This document shows positions 1 through 6,811 of a DNA stretch of 17,492 nucleotides, piece after piece (positions within the stretch are counted from its first letter, which is position 1; each line of letters opens with the position of its first letter). Source of the DNA: CAZTKP01 sp964614215 (GTDB lineage Bacteria; UBP6; UBA1177); NCBI GenBank assembly GCA_964614215.1, contig CAZTKP010000044.1, positions 1-17,492 on the forward strand, in the 5' to 3' direction. A program made the translations under genes and the position numbers. Below the pieces are notes generated by a model, which saw nothing but the letters and a program-made list of their open reading frames with translations, was not told the origin of the DNA and did no database searches.

Positions 1-1078
1 TTGTAACAACGAGGTTCTCTCCCAGAGATATCTTTACAGCACCCTTCTGTCTTGCAAGAGCGGTCTCAACTGTTCCGTAGAAGTTCTTTCCCATTGATAT
101 CAGGGATTTTTTTCTTCCCTGAATATCAGTCAGCATGATAATACCGGAATCACCACTTGAGATAACCTCTTCTGTCTTTGCCTTAAGATCACTGCAGTGG
201 GCATTAAGTCCGAAGAACGATCTTTCGCTGTCGATGTTGGAAATTGTCAGAAATGTCGTTTCGCGTTTCTTCCCGCCTTTTGTAATTGATATGGTCTTAG
301 CCGCACCGTTTACGGGAAGTGCCTTTCTGGCGTTTATAGCAGTATTCCATGCAAGGACCTTGACAGCCTTTTCCACCTCTACGAAACTTTTTGCTCCCAG
401 AAGGAATGCCGTGTTAGTTTCGATATCGTATATCATCATGATCCTTGGGGGTTCATTTTCGCAGTCACTTTCATCGCTTCTGGATTTCCAGTACAGCCAC
501 TCTTCATTTACCCAGTCCGGATAACAGACAAGTCTTATCGAAGGCATGTCTATCTTTTTACTTTTGGCATATACTTTTTCAGATTTTTCATCGATCGGGT
601 AATAGTGAACGGCCGCATCAAGAACCATTTTGGCGAACATCGCGGGAGCCGCATAGTCGATCCTGCAGTTAAACTCACTGTTTTCAGTAAGATATGAACT
701 GTGGCACACGATCTCTCTCTGAACAAGATCATAGGAGGCCTGTCTGACGATCCTTAAAAGCTCCTCCCTTTCGTATGCAAGAGAAGGATTGCTGCAGGCA
801 TCTTCTATCTCAGGAACTGTCCTTACCGCCCAGTTTACAGAATCCACATCCTCACCTGTAATGTTGATAAGAACCTTTGCATCCTCCAGTCCCAGAGTCT
901 TGGCATCCGGAATAGGAACATCCGTTAAAACAACGGTCGGCTGGTCAGCGGCAGCCTCATAAATTTCCTGCATATTGAGAAAACTGGACTCAGGAGCGTT
1001 CATTATTGTTTCCGCGATCCCCTGAAATTCAGAGATGTTCTTTTTGACCTTTTTTCCAATTAAATCTACTGTGCTCAT
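1..1078 (-). CDS. Hypothetical protein, 3' end beyond the window
   Basis: An open frame runs without a stop from an ATG at 1078 to the left edge, about 359 codons, and the gene is cut by the window. A good ribosome binding site (AAGGGG) lies about 8 bases upstream and a near-consensus promoter lies behind it, so the start is well supported. The protein has no signal peptide or obvious membrane segment and begins MSTVDLIGKK, so it is probably cytoplasmic. It is Glu/Asp/Lys-rich with mixed alpha/beta character. I do not recognise the family. A stretch around residues 220-265 (FLLGAKSFVEVEKA, then ALPVNGAAKT) faintly recalls the central part of ATP-dependent PEP carboxykinase, but no Walker A or metal-binding motif is visible in the part present, so I do not assign that function. 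It is transcribed divergently from the secreted protein/thioredoxin pair. Confidence 0.8.
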   Translation of the reverse strand, partial: MSTVDLIGKKVKKNISEFQGIAETIMNAPESSFLNMQEIYEAAADQPTVVLTDVPIPDAKTLGLEDAKVLINITGEDVDSVNWAVRTVPEIEDACSNPSLAYEREELLRIVRQASYDLVQREIVCHSSYLTENSEFNCRIDYAAPAMFAKMVLDAAVHYYPIDEKSEKVYAKSKKIDMPSIRLVCYPDWVNEEWLYWKSRSDESDCENEPPRIMMIYDIETNTAFLLGAKSFVEVEKAVKVLAWNTAINARKALPVNGAAKTISITKGGKKRETTFLTISNIDSERSFFGLNAHCSDLKAKTEEVISSGDSGIIMLTDIQGRKKSLISMGKNFYGTVETALARQKGAVKISLGENLVVT

Positions 1079-1124
1079 TCTCTTACCCCTTAATATTACT
1101 AGACAAATAATTACAAAGCGATAT

Positions 1125-1152
1125 ATTATACAAAAAAGATAGACAATATCAA
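1125..1152 (-). promoter_or_regulatory. Promoter of the left-edge gene
   Basis: On the minus strand a TTGATA box (1147-1152) is separated by 16 bases from a perfect TATAAT (1125-1130), preceded by TG. The gene start lies about 46 bases downstream of the -10 box. The surrounding DNA is AT-rich. This is inferred from resemblance to sigma-70-type promoters. Confidence 0.6.
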
Positions 1153-1198
1153 AATTATTGAAGAATTTTCTACAAATGTAATTTTTAAGCCTGTCATC

Positions 1199-1226
1199 TT
1201 GTCATTTCTGTACATTGCACTATAAT
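1199..1226 (+). promoter_or_regulatory. Promoter of the secreted protein/thioredoxin pair
   Basis: TTGTCA (1199-1204) and a perfect TATAAT (1221-1226) are separated by 16 bases. The -10 box is 29 bases before the ATG of the downstream gene, leaving a short leader with a strong GGAGGT ribosome binding site at 1245-1250. It lies back-to-back with the minus-strand promoter about 46 bases away, so a regulator bound between them could affect both genes. Confidence 0.65.
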
Positions 1227-1255
1227 ACCAGACGTACCAAATCGGGAGGTAGAAT

Positions 1256-1789
1256 ATGAAAAAGTTTTTCACAATCTTTCTAGTGCTTGTTTTTTTTATG
1301 CCGGTCTTTGCACAGAAGGTGACTCTTTTTATGAAGAACGGTAAGAAGATCTGCGGCGAAATTGAAAAGATCGAGGTCAGCGATGCAGACGGCCTTAACA
1401 AAATGGATGAAACAATGATCAATGCTGCAAGCGGTGTAAATGAGCTTCGTTTAAAGATCCGGGAAATAAAGGATATCACCTTTAAATCCTCCGATGATGT
1501 CTCCTGTTATGATGACAGTCGTTTCGCACCGGTCAGAAAGATCTGCACTATGAAAGCTAAGTATATGATAACAATGAAAAAGAAGGACAAAAAGGTAAAG
1601 AACATCGAAGTAACCGATGACAGACTGTTCTATTTTTACCTCAAGGGTAAGAAGGAACCTGTCAAGTTCTTCCTGTACAAGATCAAGGTAACGAACAAGG
1701 ATAGGGAAGACAAAGTCAGCTATCCCGATCTTGAAAGAGAGGTTCTCAGACATAACAAAGAAGGCGTGAAGAAAGTAATTTTTAAATAA
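1256..1789 (+). CDS. Small secreted protein of unknown function
   Basis: This 177-residue protein begins with a clear signal peptide: two lysines, a hydrophobic run to about residue 18, and a probable cleavage after VFA at residue 19. There is no lipobox cysteine, so it should be periplasmic or exported. The mature part is very basic and beta-rich. It opens with a stretch of the type V-L-x-NG-x-x-x-x-G-x-I (residues 21-37), a short beta-hairpin pattern seen in many small secreted beta proteins, and similar alternating hydrophobic strands recur near residues 105-140. Three cysteines (in ICGEI, VSCYD and KICTM) might form disulfides. The GGAGGT ribosome site five bases before the ATG and the promoter just upstream fix the start. 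The thioredoxin gene follows after 12 bases. I do not recognise a named family. Confidence 0.85.
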   Translation: MKKFFTIFLVLVFFMPVFAQKVTLFMKNGKKICGEIEKIEVSDADGLNKMDETMINAASGVNELRLKIREIKDITFKSSDDVSCYDDSRFAPVRKICTMKAKYMITMKKKDKKVKNIEVTDDRLFYFYLKGKKEPVKFFLYKIKVTNKDREDKVSYPDLEREVLRHNKEGVKKVIFK

Positions 1790-1801
1790 GCGGAGGGGAT
1801 C

Positions 1802-2122
1802 ATGCTTGCACTGAATCTGGAAAATTTTGAAAATGAAGTGAAAAAGTTCGAAGGTCTTGTAGTTGTTGATTTCTGGGCTCCATGGTGCGGACCGTGCAGA
1901 GTTATCGGACCGGTTTTCGAGGAACTCGCTCAGGATTATGCAGACAACAGTAAAATTAAGTTTGCAAAGCTCAATACCGATGAAAATCCCGGACTTGCAC
2001 AACAGTTCGGTATCCGTGGAATTCCCACAATGAAGTTCATAAAGAATGGCGAGGAAGTCGGCGAACAGGTCGGTGCCGTCCCCAAAGAAGTTCTCGAAGA
2101 TCTTATATCAAAGTATCTGTAA
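1802..2122 (+). CDS. trxA: Thioredoxin
   Basis: A 106-residue single-domain thioredoxin of usual length. It carries the classical WCGPC redox site (Cys29, Cys32), the buried Asp23 before it (VVDFWA), and the cis-proline in GIPT (Pro75). There is no signal peptide, so it acts in the cytoplasm, reducing protein disulfides with electrons from thioredoxin reductase. A GGAGGGG ribosome site lies a few bases before the ATG. It sits 12 bases after the secreted-protein gene and is most likely co-transcribed with it from the promoter at 1199. Transcription probably ends in the self-complementary element right behind the stop codon. Family assignment is secure. The gene name follows the common cytosolic form, although genomes may hold several paralogs. 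Confidence 0.96.
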   Translation: MLALNLENFENEVKKFEGLVVVDFWAPWCGPCRVIGPVFEELAQDYADNSKIKFAKLNTDENPGLAQQFGIRGIPTMKFIKNGEEVGEQVGAVPKEVLEDLISKYL

Positions 2123-2130
2123 ATCCACAG

Positions 2131-2217
2131 AATAACTCACCCTAACCCTCTCTTTAAAAAAGCGAGGGAATAAAGATCAACTTCCCTCTTTTTGAAAGAG
2201 GGATCGAGGGAGTTATT
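2131..2217. repeat. 87-bp self-complementary element (MITE- or REP-like)
   Basis: The termini are perfect 8-base inverted repeats (AATAACTC at 2131-2138, GAGTTATT at 2210-2217). Nested inside are further complementary blocks: CCCT/AGGG, CCCTCTCTTT (2146-2155) with AAAGAGGG (2195-2202), A-run/T-run, and GAGGGAA (2164-2170) with TTCCCTC (2182-2188). The whole element can fold into one long hairpin on either strand. Its right terminus contains the TAA stop (2213-2215) of the minus-strand lipoprotein gene. The fold is seen directly. That it is a dispersed mobile repeat is inference, since only one copy is in this window. Confidence 0.7.
2156..2193. terminator. Bidirectional intrinsic terminator
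   Basis: The stem GAGGGAA/TTCCCTC, with an 11-base loop, is flanked by a run of six A on the left and five T on the right. It therefore reads as a hairpin plus U-tract on both strands. It lies between the converging thioredoxin transcript and the six-gene minus-strand operon and could end both. It forms the core of the larger repeat element. Confidence 0.6.
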
Positions 2218-3697
2218 TCATTAATTCCGGCACGAACTTCTGTGCATTGTAAAGTGAGACTTTCATCTCTCCGGTTTCGGGAAACAGAAGCTCCCAGACT
2301 ATTTCACCCTGATCGGTGATTTCCATAAGTTTTGACAGGTCACCCTCTTCAAATTCACCTATGGTTATGAAAACATTGCCGTTTGAAAGTTCATCGGCAT
2401 CGCCCCAGTACTCTGTGTACCATTTTTTATTTTCCTTAGAACCATCAAATTCAAAAATAACTTCGGCAGTCATATTCACATCGTCGATCCGGTACTTCAT
2501 CACCCTGCTGTATCCTCTTTCCGGCGTTCCGTTGTCATAAAGAAGTATCTCTTTGCCGTCATAGGTCATGATCTCAGGGTCATGGGCAAGTTCGAACCAC
2601 GGGTCAGGATGATCTGTGAGCATCGTGAAATCACCGGCCTTTCCGAAAGTCCAGATAATATCACCTGTTTCCATGTCAATTTTGTAAAACTGAGCCTGGT
2701 CTCTTGAATTAAGATAAACAACTTTATCTTCCGGAAACATACTGACTGAATTCCCATGTGTCCAGTTGAATTCTTCCAGAGGATCACTTTCCGGAATTTC
2801 AAAATGATCCCTGTAGTGCCACCTCCAGAGCTCGTTGTAGTTCCTGTCGACGTTAACGATGATATCACAGATCACATTATCAATAAATTCACGTCTTAAC
2901 ATAACGATCGTATCATTTTCAAGCAGCTCGTAGATATGATGCCAGCTTCTTTCATCGCCATAGACATTTGACTGCTTTTTAGATCTCCACAGAACATTTC
3001 CTTCAATATCGATCTCTATCGCCTCTTCAGCGGGAATATCTATCATGTTAGGGCCTTTTTCAAGTCCGATAAGGATAGTCTCCGTCTCTTCCATATACTG
3101 AACATCACCGATAATTGAAAATCCTTCCATGAAATATTCGAAATACCAGACCACTTCACCGTCAGTATCGAGCATGAGTATCACAGGCACCGAATTTTCC
3201 GCAGGGATATAATAGTAGGTAAAGAGCGCAAAACCATCGGAAACTTTCTCAGAAACATTTTGCTCAAGTATCATTTCCGGAACGTAATCGGGCAGTTGAC
3301 CTGTAGTGAACTCGGTTGTTCTCACCGGATCCGTGTCATTATCACCAAGAAAAATATCTATTCTGTATTTTGTATCCGCCCTCATTCCCCAGAGAAAAAA
3401 GTAGTGGTCATCACTGTCTTCATCTTTAAGTTCATATCCTGAATGAGTGTCACTGTAATAGCGGACAATTGCCGTCGTTTTGTCAGTAGTTCTGAACATC
3501 AGACGGCAGGAAAGGACATTTTCAGGGTTCTCCTCGACCTTAAGATCTAAAAGAAGACCATTATCTTCCGAGTCATCGTCGACAAGATCGCTGTCAGAAA
3601 AGACATCTTCGTCAGCCACTTCATCATTTTTAACAGAATTTACAGAATTTGAGCAGCTTACGATAAAAATGCTGAAAAGGATCAGATAAATTCTCAT
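2213..3697 (-). CDS. Arylsulfotransferase-family lipoprotein (copy A)
   Basis: A 494-residue protein with a lipoprotein signal: hydrophobic run, then IVSC with the lipidated Cys at residue 15. An Asp/Glu-rich spacer follows (about residues 24-46), then a small beta domain (about 50-135) and a beta-propeller-like region typical of the ASST family. These enzymes move sulfate from one phenol ester to another through a sulfated histidine. The four residues of the E. coli AssT active site have likely counterparts: His253/254 in WHH, His314 in WTHGNS, Arg332 in NSRDQ, and His372 in AHDPE, followed by YDNG. The His-to-Arg spacing of 18 matches the E. coli enzyme (His356, Arg374). The ATG overlaps the TGA of copy B by four bases, and it is last in the operon. 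Its stop codon lies in the repeat element. Donor and acceptor are unknown. Confidence 0.85.
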   Translation of the reverse strand: MRIYLILFSIFIVSCSNSVNSVKNDEVADEDVFSDSDLVDDDSEDNGLLLDLKVEENPENVLSCRLMFRTTDKTTAIVRYYSDTHSGYELKDEDSDDHYFFLWGMRADTKYRIDIFLGDNDTDPVRTTEFTTGQLPDYVPEMILEQNVSEKVSDGFALFTYYYIPAENSVPVILMLDTDGEVVWYFEYFMEGFSIIGDVQYMEETETILIGLEKGPNMIDIPAEEAIEIDIEGNVLWRSKKQSNVYGDERSWHHIYELLENDTIVMLRREFIDNVICDIIVNVDRNYNELWRWHYRDHFEIPESDPLEEFNWTHGNSVSMFPEDKVVYLNSRDQAQFYKIDMETGDIIWTFGKAGDFTMLTDHPDPWFELAHDPEIMTYDGKEILLYDNGTPERGYSRVMKYRIDDVNMTAEVIFEFDGSKENKKWYTEYWGDADELSNGNVFITIGEFEEGDLSKLMEITDQGEIVWELLFPETGEMKVSLYNAQKFVPELMK

Positions 3698-5580
3698 TGC
3701 ATCGGCAGAAGCTCGCCTTTAAGATTGAGTCTGTATGCCCTGTAGGCTGAAAATTCAGCGTTGGGATAATCGTCATCGATGTAACGGGTGAAGAACATTC
3801 TGTTAAGCTCAGTATTGTCTGTCGGATCCACCTCAACAACAAGAGCGCCTATCGGACCTTCTCCGTAAAGCATCTGAAGCTGTGCAGGATAAAAAGAAGA
3901 GCCGATCGAACCTGAAGTTATTAATCTATTTCCGTTCTCAAGCTCACATGCGTTACTTACAACTATACCCAGAGAGTACCACATCGGATCATCCTCAAGA
4001 ATGTACTCCCAAACCTGCTTGACAGTTCCACCGTAACCGTCCTCGCTGTCTGGAACTATCTCATACTCAACGGCACGGCTGTATTTATCCGAGAACATAG
4101 GAGGATAACTGAAATTTCTGGCCAGACCGTTATCAAAGACCATGATGTTGCCGTTTTTAAGAATTACAGGACTGTGCTGTCTGAACGGGTAGGCAAAATC
4201 TTCGTGGTCTGTAAATCCGTTAAGCACATCCTTATCCGTTATTTCATTTCCATCTTTATCAAGCGGAGTAAGCAGAAATTCCTGATATCTGAAATCAAAG
4301 GAACTATAGATCTCGTGAGGCTTGCCGTTTACAGGCATTCTGTCCTGAACGTAAGCATCGCCTTTAAAATCTCCAACATTCGTTGTCGGATCTTCTGCAT
4401 CAAAACCTTCAATAAGAGAATCNNNNNNNNNNNNNNNNNNNNNNNNNNNNNNNNNNNNNNNNNNNNNNNNNNNNNNNNNNNNNNNNNNNNNNNNNNNNNN
4501 NNNNNNNNNNNNNNNNNNNNNNGGAGCAAGAAACCATTTGAGATAACCTGAATGTGTAAGTTTGGCTACACCTGAACGCTGAGAACTGATAATAAGGGAA
4601 TCATCTTCCTCACTGTACCAGATGGCATTATTGTGAACAGGATCGTTAGTCATTCCGCTGGGGTCATCACCTTCCGTAATAGGTGCGTCAACAAAAAGAT
4701 CGCAGACATCAGGGAAGTTATTTTTAAGATCCCATGTTCCTCTCAGCTGATTATTCTCGGGATTTATCTCTATTACTCTGTCTTCTATCCATGGATCATC
4801 GATCTTACTGACTCCGAGAATAATGTTACCGTCATCTTTGATAGCTATTTCATGATGGATCTCCGTAAAACCATGCTCGGAAACATCCCATTTACCTTTC
4901 TCAAATCCCATCATATCGAATTTATAGAGATTTTCAGCACCGTCAGATGTATAGAGATAACCTTCATGCAGAGTTAACGGAAAAGCAGCCGGAAAAACAA
5001 AGTCTGTGTACCACCTTATTCTTCCGAGCTCATCAACTGCTATCATTGACATCTCAGCTCTTTCTCTGGGAGTGAAAAGCCAGTTAACTATCGTCCATCC
5101 ACTGTCAATTGCTCCTTCAAGTTCAACTGTGGGGAAGTTCTCGGGAAGTGCTTCTGTCTGGATCTTATATTCCTTTTCCTGAATAACTTCACCTTCACTG
5201 TCAAGAGCTTTGAGGACAACTGTATTCTCATGATCAGGGAAAAGTCCCAGGATCGGAATTGCTGTCCAGTCATACTTATCAGAAGTATCGTAAGTCACCT
5301 CAAAATCGCTGGCTCCCTCGTCAATATCCTTAACTGTTACAGTAACAGATTCAGGGCGCTCTACTAACCACATATTTACAGAGGCCGAAAGCGGAACATT
5401 CCCCGAAGGATTGATAACCGGCTCTTCAAAATAATCCCACGTATCTCCATCACCAGTTTCGTTATCGATCTCAGCTGCATCATTGTCTTCACCCTCATAA
5501 TCATTTTCCGTGCCGGAATTGTCTCCACAACCTGTGAAAACAAGAAAAACACTTAAGAGCACAATCCAGAAAAATTTCAT
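3694..5580 (-). CDS. Arylsulfotransferase-family lipoprotein (copy B), with assembly gap
   Basis: About 628 residues, of which 34 fall in a run of N. The signal ends in FTGC (Cys18) and is followed by an Asp/Glu/Asn-rich spacer (about 20-55), so this is an envelope lipoprotein. A beta domain (about 60-145) precedes the ASST region. Active-site candidates are His242/243 in EIHHE, His316 in VHNNA, Arg335 in SSQRSG, and His469 in FRQHSP, followed by VFDNG. The RQH...FDNG block resembles the sulfated-histidine region of E. coli AssT more closely than copy A does. The frame is the same on both sides of the gap, which fits one gene, but the missing length is not known. A good ribosome site (AAGGAG) lies 7 bases before the ATG. 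It follows the amidase by 16 bases and overlaps copy A by 4. Confidence 0.82.
   Translation of the reverse strand: MKFFWIVLLSVFLVFTGCGDNSGTENDYEGEDNDAAEIDNETGDGDTWDYFEEPVINPSGNVPLSASVNMWLVERPESVTVTVKDIDEGASDFEVTYDTSDKYDWTAIPILGLFPDHENTVVLKALDSEGEVIQEKEYKIQTEALPENFPTVELEGAIDSGWTIVNWLFTPRERAEMSMIAVDELGRIRWYTDFVFPAAFPLTLHEGYLYTSDGAENLYKFDMMGFEKGKWDVSEHGFTEIHHEIAIKDDGNIILGVSKIDDPWIEDRVIEINPENNQLRGTWDLKNNFPDVCDLFVDAPITEGDDPSGMTNDPVHNNAIWYSEEDDSLIISSQRSGVAKLTHSGYLKWFLAXXXXXXXXXXXXXXXXXXXXXXXXXXXXXXXXXXDSLIEGFDAEDPTTNVGDFKGDAYVQDRMPVNGKPHEIYSSFDFRYQEFLLTPLDKDGNEITDKDVLNGFTDHEDFAYPFRQHSPVILKNGNIMVFDNGLARNFSYPPMFSDKYSRAVEYEIVPDSEDGYGGTVKQVWEYILEDDPMWYSLGIVVSNACELENGNRLITSGSIGSSFYPAQLQMLYGEGPIGALVVEVDPTDNTELNRMFFTRYIDDDYPNAEFSAYRAYRLNLKGELLPMQ
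4423..4522. other. Assembly gap (100 N)
   Basis: Exactly 100 undetermined bases. This number is the usual placeholder for a gap of unknown size, so coordinates and residue numbers beyond it within the arylsulfotransferase gene are nominal. By comparison with AssT, the missing part should hold a strand following the KWFLA segment of the propeller. Confidence 0.98.
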
Positions 5581-5596
5581 ATCACACTCCTTAGAA

Positions 5597-6811
5597 TTAT
5601 TTTTCAGCTACCTGCTTACGAATAACAGCATCAATTGAGTTTAGAACAGAATCAGCGATCATTTCAATGTACTCATCCTTCTGAAGCAGCTCTTTTTCCT
5701 TTTTATTTGTTAAAAATCCAACCTCAAAAAGCATGGAAGGCATTCTCGCTCCGACAAGAACATAAAAAAGCGCTCCCTTTTTGTATCCTCTTAAACGCAC
5801 GTTGTAGGGTTTGAGATTCTTTTTTAATGTAAGTCCCAGAGATCTTGCATATTTAAGGCTGTCTTTAACATAGTAGCTCATGGTCATATCGACTAAAATG
5901 GTATTAAGAAGCGAATTTTTACTGGTGATCTTATTTTCCACCATTGCAAGTTTGGTCGTATATTCACTTCTGGTATTATCAAGATGGTAGATTTCCATCC
6001 CACCGACATTCCTATCGGCAAAAGAGTTGGCATGCAGAGAAATGAACAGATCTCCATTCATCTTGTTCGCGATCGCAGCCCGTTCCTCAAGAGGTAGAAA
6101 AATATCCTTATCTCTCGTCAGTTTAACTTCAAGAGAATCGTATTCCTTTGACATCTTCTTAATTTTTTTTGCAAGTCTGAAAACTATGGTTTTTTCATAG
6201 AGACCTTTCGTGACCGCTCCGGGATCCTTGCCTCCGTGTCCCGGATCAATAACAACGATCGCCTTTCTCTGAGAAGGTTCCTCCTTAACTACGGTCTTTT
6301 TCACCTCTTTCTTTTCGGGAGCTTTCTTAACAGTGGCAACCTTGATCTCCTCTTTCTTTTTCTTGCCATAGTAGTCAATGACGATTCTCCACGGCTCTTC
6401 CATCTCAATGACGTTGTAGCTTTCAACTTTATCAGTATCAAGGACTATCCTCACACTTGTCTTCTTTTTGCCGATACGGATATTTTTCAGGAAGTTATCG
6501 TATTCGATCTCAGGCATCTTAAAATCTTTTGCATCAACTGAAAGCAGATCAATATATATCCTGTCCTTTTCCTCTCCCGGGAGAAGGTTGTACTTATACT
6601 TCACCTTTTCACTCGGATAGATCACGACCCTGATAGAACTGTCTGCGGGCCAGACTTTGATATTTTCAAGTTTTTTTGTCGCCTTTTTGCTCATCAGGTC
6701 GGTCAGAAGACTGTTGAGAGAGCTCTGGTCATCCTTTGTTATTCCGTCCTGATCGCAGAAAATTCCTGAAAAAACCAGTAAGATCAGAGTAAAGACAAGT
6801 AACCGTTTCAT
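5597..6811 (-). CDS. N-acetylmuramoyl-L-alanine amidase with AMIN domain
   Basis: A 404-residue exported amidase that cuts the bond between N-acetylmuramic acid and the stem peptide of murein. A signal peptide (about 1-18) is followed by an AMIN domain (about 47-150), which in AmiC-type enzymes directs binding to the envelope or septum. A Lys/Glu-rich linker (150-183) leads into an Amidase_3 catalytic domain (184-400). Zinc ligands are visible as His192 in DPGHGG, Glu206 in LYEKT and His260 in SLHAN, with the catalytic Glu363 in FEVGFLTN. The segment 283-340 holds the extra helix-rich insert that in AmiC-type enzymes can block the active site and require an activator; whether that applies here is inference. 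The ATG shares one base with the TGA of the outer-membrane protein gene, so translation is coupled. Family assignment is secure. Confidence 0.94.
   Translation of the reverse strand: MKRLLVFTLILLVFSGIFCDQDGITKDDQSSLNSLLTDLMSKKATKKLENIKVWPADSSIRVVIYPSEKVKYKYNLLPGEEKDRIYIDLLSVDAKDFKMPEIEYDNFLKNIRIGKKKTSVRIVLDTDKVESYNVIEMEEPWRIVIDYYGKKKKEEIKVATVKKAPEKKEVKKTVVKEEPSQRKAIVVIDPGHGGKDPGAVTKGLYEKTIVFRLAKKIKKMSKEYDSLEVKLTRDKDIFLPLEERAAIANKMNGDLFISLHANSFADRNVGGMEIYHLDNTRSEYTTKLAMVENKITSKNSLLNTILVDMTMSYYVKDSLKYARSLGLTLKKNLKPYNVRLRGYKKGALFYVLVGARMPSMLFEVGFLTNKKEKELLQKDEYIEMIADSVLNSIDAVIRKQVAEK

Noticed and set aside
1451..2002. Long antisense open frame (183 codons) opposite the secreted protein and thioredoxin genes
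   Set aside because: It is the complementary frame of two genes with clear start signals, has no ribosome site, and its composition has no recognisable fold.
4174..4551. Plus-strand open frame across the N run
   Set aside because: It is opposite the ASST gene and is extended only because N cannot form stops.
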